A stretch of DNA of 52,941 nt, taken from an uncultured Oscillibacter sp. (GTDB lineage Bacteria; Bacillota; Clostridia; Oscillospirales; Oscillospiraceae). The translations under genes were made by a program, and so were the position numbers. The stretch spans positions 1 through 52,941 of the forward strand of contig CAMBKF010000013.1 of assembly GCA_945868085.1 (NCBI GenBank), given 5' to 3'. The notes under the pieces are model-generated. The model was not told the DNA's origin, searched no databases, and worked only from the letters and a program-made list of their open reading frames with translations. Each line of letters begins with the position of its first letter. Within the stretch, counting starts at the first letter, position 1. Shown here one piece after another: positions 30,941 to 40,087 of this stretch.

Positions 30941-32242
30941 ATGGAACGCACACAACTGCAAGAGAATAAACGGGACCTGGCGGTGCTGGTGGGCCTGCGC
31001 TCACCGGTACTCCGGGAGGACAGCACCGACGAGGAGAGCCTGCAGGAGCTGGCTGCTCTGGTGGAGACCGCCGGGGGCCAGGCGGTGGGCAGCATCCTCC
31101 AGAGCCGGGAAAAACCCGACCCGCACAGCTTCATCGGCGAGGGCAAGGTGGAGGAGGTCAAGACCATGGTGACCCTGGAGAGCGCTACCCTGGTCATCTT
31201 TGACAACGACCTGTCGCCGTCCCAGATCCGCGTGCTCACGGAGCTTTTGGGCGTGCAGGTCATCGACCGCAGCGGCCTGATCCTGGATATTTTCGCCCAG
31301 CGGGCCAAGACCAAGGAGGGCTGCCTGCAGGTGGAGCTGGCCCAGTACCAGTATCTGCTGCCCAGGCTTATCGGCATGTGGACGCATCTGGAGCGCCAGG
31401 CGGGCACCAGCGGCAAGGGGCCTATCGGCTCCAAGGGCCCGGGCGAGACTCAGCTGGAGACGGACCGCCGCCACATCCACCGGAAGATCGACAAGCTCAA
31501 GGAGGAGCTGGAGGAGGTGCGCCGGGTCCGCAATACCCAGCGCCAGCGCCGGATGAAAAACGAGATCCCGGTGGTGGCCATTGTGGGCTACACCAACGCC
31601 GGGAAATCCACCCTCCTAAACGCCATCACCGGCGCGGGCATCCCCGCCAACAACCGCCTTTTCGACACCCTGGACACGACTACACGCCTGCTCACCGTCA
31701 GCGACACATTGGATGTGGTCATTTCCGACACCGTGGGCTTTATCCGCAAGCTCCCCCACCAGCTGGTGGAGGCGTTCAAGGCCACGCTGGAGGAGCTGGA
31801 ATATGCGGACCTGCTGCTCCATGTCATCGACCTGTCCAACCCCCAGTGGGCCCAGCAGGCTCAGGTGGTGGATGATCTGATCCGGGAGCTGAAGGCGGAC
31901 CACATTCCCTGCCTGCGGGTGTATAACAAGTGCGACTTGACCTTTTCCGGCGCCCTGCCCCGGGAGGAGGACAGCGTGTATATCTCCGCCAGGACCGGCG
32001 AGGGCATCGACCGGCTTTTGCAGGCGGTGGATGAAAAGCTGGACAAGGGCACCCGCCGGGTGACCATCCACCTGCCCTATGACAAGGCGGGGCTTTTGGA
32101 CGGCCTGTACCGGGAGGCCAAGGTGGAAAATGTGGAATACGGCGAGACCGTGGACGTTACGGCGGTGTGTACGCCCCGCATTATGGGCCAGCTGAAGGAC
32201 TACATCGAGGGCTGGCAGGAGAAAAAGGAGGACTGGGAGTAA
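30941..32242 (+). CDS. hflX: GTPase HflX
   Basis: A 433-residue ribosome-associated GTPase that splits stalled ribosomes. The HflX N-domain spans residues 1-180 (GEGKVEEVK, DNDLSPSQIRVL, VIDRSGLILDIFAQRA, GPGETQLETDRR), followed by a coiled linker and the G domain with G1 GYTNAGKST (216-224), G3 DTVGFIRKLP and G4 NKCD. GAGGT precedes the ATG. The stop overlaps the yigZ start (TAATG), so the two are coupled. Confidence 0.95.
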   Translation: MERTQLQENKRDLAVLVGLRSPVLREDSTDEESLQELAALVETAGGQAVGSILQSREKPDPHSFIGEGKVEEVKTMVTLESATLVIFDNDLSPSQIRVLTELLGVQVIDRSGLILDIFAQRAKTKEGCLQVELAQYQYLLPRLIGMWTHLERQAGTSGKGPIGSKGPGETQLETDRRHIHRKIDKLKEELEEVRRVRNTQRQRRMKNEIPVVAIVGYTNAGKSTLLNAITGAGIPANNRLFDTLDTTTRLLTVSDTLDVVISDTVGFIRKLPHQLVEAFKATLEELEYADLLLHVIDLSNPQWAQQAQVVDDLIRELKADHIPCLRVYNKCDLTFSGALPREEDSVYISARTGEGIDRLLQAVDEKLDKGTRRVTIHLPYDKAGLLDGLYREAKVENVEYGETVDVTAVCTPRIMGQLKDYIEGWQEKKEDWE

Positions 32243-32874
32243 TGGCCGTGCAGAAGATCCCCTTTTCCGCCGCGGTCAGCGAGTTTACGGAAAAGCGCTC
32301 CCGGTTCATCGGCCAGGTCTGGCCCGTTTCCTCCGAGGAGGAGGCCCAGGAGTGCATCCGCGCCGCCAAAAAGAAATACCACGACGCACGGCACAACTGC
32401 TGGTGCTACATCATCGGCGACAACATTCTGCGCTACAGCGACGACGGCGAGCCCCAGGGTACGGCGGGCCAGCCTATGCTCAATGTGTTCCAGCGGGAGG
32501 GCGTGGGCAATGTGTGCTGCGTGGTCACCCGGTATTTCGGCGGCATCCTGCTGGGGGCCGGAGGGCTGACCCGGGCCTACGGCAAGGCTGCCCGGGACGC
32601 CATCGCCGCCGCCGGCGTCTCCGCCATGGGGCTGTGGGAGCAGGTGCAGCTGGAGTGCGACTATAGCATGCTGGAGCGGGTGAAGCTGGAGATCGCCGCC
32701 GTGGACGGCATTCTGGACGATATAGCCTATGCCGCCCAGGTCATGGTTACGGCTTCTCTGCCCGGGGATGGGGCTCAGCGGCTGCAGCAGCGGCTTACGG
32801 AGCTTTCCGCCGGCAGGATCCGGCTGGAATCTATGGGGCAGGGACTTCGTCCCGGCCCCCGGGAAGAGTTATAA
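32242..32874 (+). CDS. yigZ: YigZ/IMPACT family protein
   Basis: A 210-residue protein of the IMPACT (UPF0029) family: KRSRFIGQVWPV, HNCWCYIIGD, YSDDGEPQGTAGQPML and VTRYFGGILLGAGGLTRAYG are signature segments, with a C-terminal ferredoxin-like domain. The eukaryotic homologue regulates translation through GCN1; the bacterial role is unclear, but pairing with HflX suggests a ribosome link. The start ATG overlaps the hflX stop, which decides it. Confidence 0.92.
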   Translation: MAVQKIPFSAAVSEFTEKRSRFIGQVWPVSSEEEAQECIRAAKKKYHDARHNCWCYIIGDNILRYSDDGEPQGTAGQPMLNVFQREGVGNVCCVVTRYFGGILLGAGGLTRAYGKAARDAIAAAGVSAMGLWEQVQLECDYSMLERVKLEIAAVDGILDDIAYAAQVMVTASLPGDGAQRLQQRLTELSAGRIRLESMGQGLRPGPREEL

Positions 32875-32879
32875 TGCGG

Positions 32880-32905
32880 AACAGGGGCATCGGCCCCTGT
32901 TTTTC
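32880..32905 (+). terminator. terminator after yigZ
   Basis: ACAGGGGC (32881-32888) with GCCCCTGT (32893-32900), loop ATCG, T-run. The next promoter starts four bases later. Confidence 0.85.
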
Positions 32906-32908
32906 CCC

Positions 32909-32936
32909 TTGACAGCTGAAAAATATTTGTTATAAT
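32909..32936 (+). promoter_or_regulatory. promoter of the flavoprotein-pepD operon
   Basis: Consensus TTGACA (32909-32914), 16 bases, TATAAT (32931-32936); 5' leader about 80 bases. Confidence 0.8.
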
Positions 32937-33024
32937 AATTCGGGCTTATTGATAAATAAAAGCCATAAGTGAAAGTTATAGCAGATATTGTGCGGTGTAA
33001 TACCGCTCACAAGGAGGAACGGAT

Positions 33025-34398
33025 ATGAATTACGATGTCATCATCATCGGCGCGGGCCCCGGCGGGATTTTTGCCGCCTACGAGCTGACGGAGCAGGATC
33101 CGGCGCTGTGCATCGCCGTTATCGAGGCGGGCCACAGCCTGGAAAAACGCCACTGCCCCATCGACGGCGACAAGGTCAAGACCTGCATCAAGTGCAAGAG
33201 CTGCTCCATCATGAGCGGTTTCGGCGGCGCAGGGGCCTTTTCCGACGGCAAGTACAACATCACCAACGACTTCGGCGGTACCCTCCACGAGCACATCGGC
33301 AAGGACAAGGCCCTGGAGCTGATGCACTATGTGGACGACATCAACATGCGCTATGGCGGCCAGGGCACCAAGCTCTATTCCACCGCCGGGACCCAGTTCA
33401 AGAAGCTGTGCATTCAGCACAAGCTGAAGCTGCTGGACGCCTCCGTCCGGCACCTGGGCACCGACATCAATTTCGTGGTCCTGCAGAATCTCTATGACCA
33501 CCTGAAGGATAAGGTGACCTTCTACTTCGACACCCCTGTGGAGCATCTGGAGGCGCTGAAGGAGGGCGGCTACCGGGTGACCTCCGCCGCCGGGGAGATG
33601 GACTGCGACAAGTGCATCGTCTCCGTGGGCCGCAGCGGCAGCAAGTGGATGCAGACCGTGTGCAAGGAAATGCACATTCCCACCAAGAGCAACCGCGTGG
33701 ACATCGGCGTGCGGGTGGAGCTGCCGGCGGTGGTATTCTCCGACCTAACCGATGAGCTCTACGAGAGCAAGATCGTCTACCGCACGGAGAAGTTCGAGGA
33801 CAATGTCCGCACCTTCTGCATGAACCCCAACGGCATCGTGGTGAACGAAAACACCAACGGCATCGTCACCGTAAACGGCCACAGCTATGAAGACAGCGCC
33901 ATGAAGACCGAGAACACCAACTTCGCTCTCCTGGTGGCCAAGCACTTCTCCGAGCCCTTTGAGGACAGCAACGGCTACGGCGAGAGCATCGCCCGCCTGT
34001 CCAACATGCTGGGCGGCGGCGTCATCGTGCAGCGCTTCGGCGACTTGGTCCGGGGCCGGCGCAGCAACCAGAAGCGCATCGAGGAGGGGCTGGTGACCCC
34101 CACCCTCAAGGCGACCCCCGGCGACCTGAGTCTGGTGCTGCCCAAGCGCCTGCTGGACGGCATCATTGAGATGATCTACGCCCTGGACAAGATCGCCCCC
34201 GGCACCGCCAACGACGACACCCTGCTCTACGGCGTGGAGGTGAAGTTCTACAACATGGAAGTGGCGGTGGACGAGAACCTGGAGAGCTGCTGCAAGGGCC
34301 TGTACGTCATCGGCGACGGCAGCGGCATCACCCACTCCCTGTCCCACGCCTCCGCCAGCGGCGTGTATGTGGCCCGGCATTTGACGGGAAAACAATAA
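33025..34398 (+). CDS. FAD-dependent oxidoreductase (COG2509-type)
   Basis: A 457-residue flavoprotein beginning with the dinucleotide fold YDVIIIGAGPGGIFAAYEL and Glu38 (IEAG) at the end of strand 2. It has a cysteine-rich insert CPIDGDKVKTCIKCKSCSIMSGFGGAGAFSDGK, typical of the COG2509 dehydrogenases, and a C-terminal FAD segment LYVIGDGSGITHSLSHASASG. The substrate is unknown for the family. AAGGAGG precedes the ATG. It is 16 bases ahead of pepD with no terminator, so they share the promoter. Confidence 0.87.
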   Translation: MNYDVIIIGAGPGGIFAAYELTEQDPALCIAVIEAGHSLEKRHCPIDGDKVKTCIKCKSCSIMSGFGGAGAFSDGKYNITNDFGGTLHEHIGKDKALELMHYVDDINMRYGGQGTKLYSTAGTQFKKLCIQHKLKLLDASVRHLGTDINFVVLQNLYDHLKDKVTFYFDTPVEHLEALKEGGYRVTSAAGEMDCDKCIVSVGRSGSKWMQTVCKEMHIPTKSNRVDIGVRVELPAVVFSDLTDELYESKIVYRTEKFEDNVRTFCMNPNGIVVNENTNGIVTVNGHSYEDSAMKTENTNFALLVAKHFSEPFEDSNGYGESIARLSNMLGGGVIVQRFGDLVRGRRSNQKRIEEGLVTPTLKATPGDLSLVLPKRLLDGIIEMIYALDKIAPGTANDDTLLYGVEVKFYNMEVAVDENLESCCKGLYVIGDGSGITHSLSHASASGVYVARHLTGKQ

Positions 34399-34414
34399 GA
34401 AAAGAGGAAAGCCC

Positions 34415-35854
34415 ATGGCAGTTTTGGAAGGATTGGAGCCCCGCAGCGTATTTCACTGGTTTGAAGAGCTGTGCCGCATCCCTCACGGCAGCGGCAACAC
34501 CCGGGCTATCAGCGACTATCTGGCGGCCTTTGGCCGCCGGCGGGGCCTTGCGGTGCGGCAGGACGCCCTGGGCAATGTGATCCTCACAAAACCCGGCACG
34601 CCGGGGTACGAAAACGCCCCGGCGGTGATGCTCCAGGGGCACATGGACATGGTCTGCGTGAAGGAACCGGACTGCCCCAAGGACATGGCCCGGGAGGGCC
34701 TGGACCTGGCGGCGGAGGGGGACACGGTCTACGCCAGGGGGACGACCCTGGGCGCGGACGACGGCATTGCCGTGGCCATGGCACTGGCTCTGCTGGATAG
34801 CCGGGATATTCCCCACCCGCCCCTGGAAGTGGTGCTGACAGTGGACGAGGAGATCGGCATGTTGGGCGCGTCCGGCATCGATCTGACGGGGCTTGAAAGC
34901 CGCCTGCTCATCAACCTGGACTCCGAGGTGGAGGGCGTGTTCACCGCCGGATGCGCCGGCGGCGCGCGGGCTGAAATTTCTGTCCCGGTAAAGCGGGAGG
35001 ATTTCTTGGGGGAGACCATCAAAATTTCCGTCTCCGGCCTGGTGGGCGGCCACTCGGGCATCGAGATCGACCGGGGACGGGCCAACGCCGTGGTGCTCCT
35101 GGGCCGGGTCCTGTACGCGGCTTTGCAGGAGGGCGGCGGACGCATTGTGGCCGTCAGCGGCGGCGGTATGGACAACGCCATTCCCGCTTCCGCCGAGGCC
35201 GCTGTGGCTGTGACGGACGCAGAAAAGGCCCTGGCCGTCTGCCGGGAGATGGAGAGGATCTTCCGCCGGGAATACGCTGTGGGCGACGGGAACGTGACCG
35301 TTGCCGCCGGGCCGTGCCAGGCGGACGCGCTGCCCCTGGACGCGGATTCTTCCCGCCGGGTCCTGGCCCTGCTGCAGTGCGCCCCTAATGGCGTACAGGA
35401 GATGAGTCGGGAGGTGGAGGGCCTGGTGCAGACCTCCCTGAACCTGGGCATTCTTACCACGGACAGCGATTCCGTCCGGGCGTGCTTCTGCGTGCGCAGC
35501 AATGTGAACAGCCAAAAGGACATGCTGCTGCAGCGACTGGAGCTGCTGAGCGGGTTGCTGGGCGGCGAGCTTTCCATCAGCGGCAGCTATCCTGCCTGGG
35601 AGTATCGGGCGGACTCGCCCCTGCGCGCACTGATGACGGAGGTGTTTACGGAGCAGTACGGCCATGCCCCCACGGTGGAGGTGATCCACGCCGGGGTGGA
35701 GTGCGGCTTGCTGGCCGATAAGCTGCCGGGGCTGGATGGGGTTTCCATCGGCCCGGAGTTGACCCAGATCCACACCCCCCGGGAGCGGATGCACATCGCC
35801 TCTGTCCGGCGCACCTGGCGCCTGGTCACGGAGACCCTGCGCCGGCTGCGGTGA
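34415..35854 (+). CDS. pepD: aminoacyl-histidine dipeptidase PepD
   Basis: A 479-residue M20 family metallopeptidase. Metal-binding motifs: LQGHMDMV, TTLGADDGIAVAMAL, TVDEEIGMLGA, INLDSEVEG and the C-terminal HTPRERM. FEELCRIPHGSGNTRAISDYL at the start and VIHAGVECGLL near the end are PepD features. It cleaves Xaa-His dipeptides (carnosine-type) and others in the cytoplasm. AAAGAGGAAAG precedes the ATG. A terminator follows after 20 bases. Confidence 0.94.
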   Translation: MAVLEGLEPRSVFHWFEELCRIPHGSGNTRAISDYLAAFGRRRGLAVRQDALGNVILTKPGTPGYENAPAVMLQGHMDMVCVKEPDCPKDMAREGLDLAAEGDTVYARGTTLGADDGIAVAMALALLDSRDIPHPPLEVVLTVDEEIGMLGASGIDLTGLESRLLINLDSEVEGVFTAGCAGGARAEISVPVKREDFLGETIKISVSGLVGGHSGIEIDRGRANAVVLLGRVLYAALQEGGGRIVAVSGGGMDNAIPASAEAAVAVTDAEKALAVCREMERIFRREYAVGDGNVTVAAGPCQADALPLDADSSRRVLALLQCAPNGVQEMSREVEGLVQTSLNLGILTTDSDSVRACFCVRSNVNSQKDMLLQRLELLSGLLGGELSISGSYPAWEYRADSPLRALMTEVFTEQYGHAPTVEVIHAGVECGLLADKLPGLDGVSIGPELTQIHTPRERMHIASVRRTWRLVTETLRRLR

Positions 35855-35873
35855 GGAATACCGAAACATATGG

Positions 35874-35908
35874 GAAGTCGGGGACGCAAAGCCCCCGGCT
35901 TCTTTTTT
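35874..35908 (+). terminator. terminator after pepD
   Basis: 10-bp stem with one wobble (35874-35883 with 35893-35902), T-run of six. Confidence 0.88.
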
Positions 35909-36116
35909 GCACTCTGCGGGTCGGTGTGTACACCGGTCCGGAATGTTCCGTGCCCGCGAAACCCGTACAATCTGCGACAAAAAATATTGATAAAAATTAG
36001 GCAATTCTCCAATAATGATATTATTTTCACAAAGGCACTGTTTTTTGTTTTTTCGCGGTGCTATAATGTAAAAAAGGTGCCAAGGGCACACGAAGATTTG
36101 GAGGAGGAGTTAAGGT

Positions 36117-37457
36117 ATGGATTACATGGAAATGTACCGGCAAAAGCTGACCACAGCGGATGAAGCAGTGAAGGTCATCAAGTCCGGCGATTGGGTGGAC
36201 TACGGTTTCTGCGCCATTCATCCCCGGGTGCTGGACGAGGCCCTGGCCCGGCGCGCCCCGGAGCTGGAGGACGTGAAGGTCCGCGGCGGCATCAGCCTAT
36301 GGAAGCCGGCTATTTTTGATATTGAAGATCCCGTTCACCACATCATTTTCAATTCCCACCACATGAGCGCTGTGGAGCGGCACCATATTGCCAGCGGCGC
36401 CGGGTTCCATGAGCCCATGCGGTATTCCGAGCTGCCCCGGTATTATACCGATCATATTACGCCCCCGGATGTGGCCATGTTCCAGGTGACGCCTATGGAC
36501 AAGCACGGCTACTTTAACTTTGGCCTGTCCGCGTCTCATCTGCGGGCCGTTATCGAGAAGTCCAAGGTGGTCATCGTAGAGGTCAACCAGAACATGCCCC
36601 GGTGTCTGGGCGGATTTGACAACTGCATCCACATCTCCGAGGTGGACATGATCGTGGAGGGGCGCAACGATCCCATGGGCATCCAGCCCTCTAACCCCGC
36701 CACCGATGTGGATAAGGCCGTAGCCAAGCTCATTGTGGAGCAGATCCCCAACGGCGCCTGCCTGCAGCTGGGCATCGGCGGCATGCCTAACACCGTGGGC
36801 GCCATGCTGTGTGAGTCCGACCTGAAGGATCTGGGCGTACATACGGAGATGTATGTGGACGCCTATGTGGACCTGGCCATGGCGGGCAAGGTCACCTGCA
36901 TGAAAAAGAATCTGGACCGGGGCCGCCAGGTGTACGCCTTTGCCGCCGGCACCCAAAAGCTCTACGATTATCTGGATGACAACCCCGCCTGCATGGCGGC
37001 GCCCATCAGCTACACCAACGATGTGCGCACCGTGGCGCAGCTGGATAATTTCATCTCCATCAACAACGCCGTGGATGTGGACCTGTACGGCCAGGTGAAC
37101 GGCGAGACCGCGGGCATCAAGCAGATCTCCGGCGCCGGCGGCCAGCAGGATTTCGTCCTGGGTGCGTATCTGTCCAAGGGCGGCAAGAGCTTCATCTGCC
37201 TGTCCTCTACCCACGAGAATAAGGACGGCACCCGTTCCTCCCGCATTCGGCCCACCCTCCAGACCGGGTCCGTGGTCACGGATACGCGGGTGAACACCAT
37301 GTATGTGGTCACGGAATACGGCTGCGTGTGCCTCAAGGGTCTCAGCGTCTGGGAACGGGCGGAAAAGCTCATCTCCATTGCTCACCCCGACTTCCGGGAG
37401 GAGCTGATCCGGGAGGCGGAGAAGCAGAAGATCTGGTATCCCCACAACAGAAGATAA
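36117..37457 (+). CDS. but: butyryl-CoA:acetate CoA-transferase-like enzyme
   Basis: A 446-residue acetyl-CoA hydrolase/transferase family protein. The N-terminus ([21 protein letters not shown]), [44 protein letters not shown] (Glu244, predicted catalytic) and [17 protein letters not shown] closely follow the gut butyrate-producer enzyme, which makes butyrate from butyryl-CoA and acetate. A 4-hydroxybutyrate CoA-transferase is the main alternative. It is monocistronic: TATAAT at 36062-36067 lacks a clear -35, and GGAGGAG precedes the ATG. The remaining butyrate genes are outside the window. Confidence 0.85.
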   Translation: MDYMEMYRQKLTTADEAVKVIKSGDWVDYGFCAIHPRVLDEALARRAPELEDVKVRGGISLWKPAIFDIEDPVHHIIFNSHHMSAVERHHIASGAGFHEPMRYSELPRYYTDHITPPDVAMFQVTPMDKHGYFNFGLSASHLRAVIEKSKVVIVEVNQNMPRCLGGFDNCIHISEVDMIVEGRNDPMGIQPSNPATDVDKAVAKLIVEQIPNGACLQLGIGGMPNTVGAMLCESDLKDLGVHTEMYVDAYVDLAMAGKVTCMKKNLDRGRQVYAFAAGTQKLYDYLDDNPACMAAPISYTNDVRTVAQLDNFISINNAVDVDLYGQVNGETAGIKQISGAGGQQDFVLGAYLSKGGKSFICLSSTHENKDGTRSSRIRPTLQTGSVVTDTRVNTMYVVTEYGCVCLKGLSVWERAEKLISIAHPDFREELIREAEKQKIWYPHNRR

Positions 37458-37472
37458 ACCGGCTTTTTGCAG

Positions 37473-37502
37473 GGGGCGGACGGCACTGTCCGCCCCTTTT
37501 TT
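37473..37502 (+). terminator. terminator after the CoA-transferase
   Basis: 9-bp stem GGGGCGGAC (37473-37481) with GTCCGCCCC (37488-37496), loop GGCACT, T-run. Confidence 0.92.
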
Positions 37503-37522
37503 CACACTCTACCGCCGGTCGG

Positions 37523-37551
37523 TTGCCAAATAATAACTCTACCGCTATGAT
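37523..37551 (+). promoter_or_regulatory. promoter of the HTH membrane-sensor gene
   Basis: TTGCCA (37523-37528), 17 bases, TATGAT (37546-37551). Confidence 0.7.
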
Positions 37552-37569
37552 GAAGGCGAGGTGACACCT

Positions 37570-38616
37570 ATGGACAAACAGACCTTCGGCGCATACATTG
37601 CCGGAAAAAGAAAAGAGCTGGGCATGACCCAGGTGCAGCTTGCCGACAAGCTCCATGTGACGGACAAGGCCGTCAGCAAATGGGAACGCGGGCTTAGCTA
37701 CCCCGATGTGACCCTGCTGGAGCCGCTGGCGGAGGCGCTGTCCGTCAGCATTGGAGAGCTGCTGCGCTGCCGGGTGCCCACGGCGGAAGAAAGGGAGCAG
37801 CCTATGACAGAAGAAAAGAAGAACGAGACCGTGCAGACCGATGAGACCGTGCAGACCGATGAGAGCGTGCAGGCGGTGGTGGAAATTTCCAAGGACACGG
37901 TGCAGCAGAAGCGGCGGGACATCCGGCGGCTCATCACCGCCCTGGTGGTGGTCGTGGCGGCGGCGCTTATCGTCCTGGGTGTGGAGCTCAGCCGCAAGTG
38001 GCAGGAAAACAAACATTTTATTACCGTAAAGGACGCGGAAATTGAGGTACTGCGTACATATCGCGGATATATGAATGACTATGACTGGGCGCTGGTATCC
38101 TGGGAAGGCCAGTTTCTGCGGCTGCAGTTTTACGAGGAGACATGGAGCCAAGATGTAGATGCCGCTAATCTGATCGATGGCAACAGGATTGTTTGGCGGA
38201 CTATGCAGGCGGATTTTACCTATGACGACCGTACCAATAAGGGAAAATTTACAGAGCTGAAATCGGAGATCTACCACCAAGAATATGTGTACGCTGGGGA
38301 AGGAAAGCCCACAGAGCTGCCGCTATTCGGGTTTGAGGAGACCTTTGTGAAAAAAGGGGAAAACGGCGACCTGTTCTTCTACCGAGAGGTGGAGGATGAG
38401 TGGCTGGGACAACCTGTTGCCGAAGCTCTTTTGCGTATGCCATCCTATTATTTGACGAATGGATATGGATTCTTTGATTTGAATAGGGACGGCGTATATG
38501 GTTTGCTGGCGGATGACGACAGCCAAGAAAACACGCAGGTTTTCTATGATTATTTTGACGGAAAGGTAGGTATCGGCTGGAAAAGCCCACGGACTCTCTA
38601 TGAGCGATACGACTGA
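37570..38616 (+). CDS. membrane-anchored HTH-Xre protein with extracytoplasmic domain
   Basis: A 348-residue one-component regulator. Residues about 4-58 are an Xre/cro HTH (FGAYIAGKRKELGMTQVQLADKLHVTDKAVSKWERG). A linker with a repeated six-residue unit ETVQTD follows. A single helix (RRLITALVVVVAAALIVLGVEL, about residues 118-139) crosses the membrane, leaving a C-terminal domain of about 200 residues outside, rich in Tyr, Trp and acidic residues, of no family I recognise. Start chosen at ATG 37570 with GAGGTG 6 bases ahead; the in-frame GTG at 37561 is part of that site. Signal and targets unknown. Confidence 0.82.
   Translation: MDKQTFGAYIAGKRKELGMTQVQLADKLHVTDKAVSKWERGLSYPDVTLLEPLAEALSVSIGELLRCRVPTAEEREQPMTEEKKNETVQTDETVQTDESVQAVVEISKDTVQQKRRDIRRLITALVVVVAAALIVLGVELSRKWQENKHFITVKDAEIEVLRTYRGYMNDYDWALVSWEGQFLRLQFYEETWSQDVDAANLIDGNRIVWRTMQADFTYDDRTNKGKFTELKSEIYHQEYVYAGEGKPTELPLFGFEETFVKKGENGDLFFYREVEDEWLGQPVAEALLRMPSYYLTNGYGFFDLNRDGVYGLLADDDSQENTQVFYDYFDGKVGIGWKSPRTLYERYD
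37825..37872 (+). repeat. 18-base tandem repeat in the HTH protein linker
   Basis: GAGACCGTGCAGACCGAT occurs twice exactly (37825-37842, 37843-37860), followed by a partial third copy with one change. It encodes ETVQTD-ETVQTD-ESVQ. Confidence 0.9.
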
Positions 38617-38623
38617 TGAAAAG

Positions 38624-38663
38624 ACAAAAGGCTCCCGATTTCGGTCGGGAGCCTTTTGTTGCA
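38624..38663 (+). terminator. terminator after the HTH gene
   Basis: 15-bp stem 38624-38638 with 38645-38659, loop TTTCGG. Confidence 0.9.
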
Positions 38664-38687
38664 AATGGACTGCTGTTGTGGTACACT
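38659..38687 (+). promoter_or_regulatory. promoter of ispDF
   Basis: TTGCAA (38659-38664), 17 bases, TACACT (38682-38687); the -35 overlaps the end of the preceding terminator. Confidence 0.6.
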
Positions 38688-38757
38688 GGCGATGAGACTT
38701 GATGAAGTTATGGCGCCGCCCGGCGCCTGAGGATTCCTAAAAATAGGAGGCTGCTGC

Positions 38758-39495
38758 ATGGGAAAGCTTTTGGATAAAATTCGGGGTCTGCGCAAGCCCG
38801 GCCGGGCATTCTGCACGGCTGTGGTGGTGGCCGCGGGCCGCTCGGAGCGCATGGGACAGGACAAACTTCTTCTGCCCCTGGGAGAGGGAACGGTGCTGGA
38901 GCACACCCTCCGGGCGGTGGACGCGGCGGAGCGGGTGGACGAGATCATCCTGGTGACCCGGGAGGACCTGATGATGCCCCTGGCGGACCTGTGCAAAAAG
39001 TGCGGGCTTCACAAGCCGGTGAAGGTGGTGCGGGGCGGCGAGACCCGGCCGGAATCCGTGCTGGCGGGCGCCCTGGCGGCGGACAGCCGGGCGGAGCTCA
39101 TCGCCGTACACGACGGGGCCCGGCCGCTGATCACCCCGGCGCTGTTTGACGCGGTGGCGGAGAGCGCCCAGACCACCAATGCCTCGGCCCCGGCGGTGCC
39201 GGTGACGGACACCATCAAGGCGGCGGACGAAAACGGCGTGGTGCGCTCCACTCCGGATCGGGCGACCCTGTTTGCCGTGCAGACGCCCCAGGTGTTCCAG
39301 GCGGAGCTTTTAAAGGCCGCCCTGCAGTCGGCCATTACCTGCGGGGTGAATATCACCGACGACTGCGCCGCCGTGGAGCGGCTGGGCAAGCAGGTGCAGC
39401 TGGTGCCCGGAGACGGGGAGAACATCAAGATCACCCGGCCTCTGGACCTCGTTGTGGCGGAGGCGATTTTAAAGGACCGGGAGGGGAGAGCATGA
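38758..39495 (+). CDS. ispD: 2-C-methyl-D-erythritol 4-phosphate cytidylyltransferase
   Basis: A 245-residue nucleotidyltransferase of the MEP isoprenoid pathway; it joins MEP and CTP. Motifs: VVVAAGRSERMGQDKLLLPLG, VRGGETRPESV, IAVHDGARPLI, VPVTDTIK, TLFAVQTPQVF and GDGENIKITRPLD. It has an N-terminal extension of about 17 basic residues compared with E. coli. AGGAGG lies 8 bases before the ATG, so the extension is real by position. It overlaps ispF by ATGA, forming the usual consecutive-step pair. Confidence 0.95.
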   Translation: MGKLLDKIRGLRKPGRAFCTAVVVAAGRSERMGQDKLLLPLGEGTVLEHTLRAVDAAERVDEIILVTREDLMMPLADLCKKCGLHKPVKVVRGGETRPESVLAGALAADSRAELIAVHDGARPLITPALFDAVAESAQTTNASAPAVPVTDTIKAADENGVVRSTPDRATLFAVQTPQVFQAELLKAALQSAITCGVNITDDCAAVERLGKQVQLVPGDGENIKITRPLDLVVAEAILKDREGRA

Positions 39496-39974
39496 CAAAT
39501 CTGCGGATCGGCCACGGCTATGACGTACACCGGCTGGCCGCCGGGCGGAAGCTGATTCTGGGCGGGGTGGATATCCCCTATGAAAAAGGACTGGACGGAC
39601 ATTCCGACGCGGACGTGCTGGTCCACGCCGTTATGGACGCCCTGCTGGGCGCGGCGGGGCTGGAGGACATTGGCTGCCTGTTTCCGGACAGCAGCGAGGA
39701 GTTTCGCGGCATTTCCAGCCTGGTGCTGCTGCAGAGAGTGGCCGGAGAGCTTAAAAAGCGGAGCGTCACCGTGGTGAATATCGATGCCACCATCCTGGCC
39801 CAGGCGCCGAAGCTTGCGCCCTATCGGGCGCAGATGCGACGGAATATCGCCGCTGCGCTGGGCATTGACGCCGAACAGGTGGGAGTGAAGGCCACCACCG
39901 AGGAGGGGCTGGGCTTCACCGGCGATGGCAGCGGCATGGCCGCCCACGCTGTGGCCCTGGTGGAGCGGCGGTAA
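39492..39974 (+). CDS. ispF: 2-C-methyl-D-erythritol 2,4-cyclodiphosphate synthase
   Basis: A 160-residue IspF that cyclises CDP-ME 2-phosphate. Zinc ligands Asp11 and His13 (GHGYDVHRL) and His45 (SDADVLVHAVMDAL), GCLFPDSSEEFRGISS, and the signature VGVKATTEEGLGFTGDGSGMAAHAVAL. Translationally coupled to ispD. Confidence 0.97.
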   Translation: MTNLRIGHGYDVHRLAAGRKLILGGVDIPYEKGLDGHSDADVLVHAVMDALLGAAGLEDIGCLFPDSSEEFRGISSLVLLQRVAGELKKRSVTVVNIDATILAQAPKLAPYRAQMRRNIAAALGIDAEQVGVKATTEEGLGFTGDGSGMAAHAVALVERR

Positions 39975-39993
39975 AATATTTCTGAATAACATA

Positions 39994-40023
39994 TTGACAA
40001 GAGAACTGTACTATGCGTATAAT
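39994..40023 (+). promoter_or_regulatory. promoter of the GntR-ABC operon
   Basis: TTGACA (39994-39999), 18 bases, TATAAT (40018-40023). The -10 lies inside the operator palindrome. Confidence 0.82.
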
Positions 40024-40055
40024 ACAGATAGAAACTGTATTATACGCGTAGTACA
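40007..40055. promoter_or_regulatory. inverted-repeat operator for the GntR regulator
   Basis: Left arm 40007-40027 and right arm 40035-40055 are inverted copies matching at 20 of 21 positions (core TGTACTA-GCGTATAATACAG), with a 7-base spacer ATAGAAA. It covers the -10 box and start region and sits 33 bases before the regulator's own ATG, so autorepression is expected. Confidence 0.8.
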
Positions 40056-40087
40056 ATTTTATTTTAGACGGGAGGTGCCAGGATGCC

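Noticed and set aside
32875-33024. Riboswitch in the leader of the flavoprotein-pepD operon
   Set aside because: The roughly 80-base leader after the promoter shows no conserved riboswitch core or terminator.
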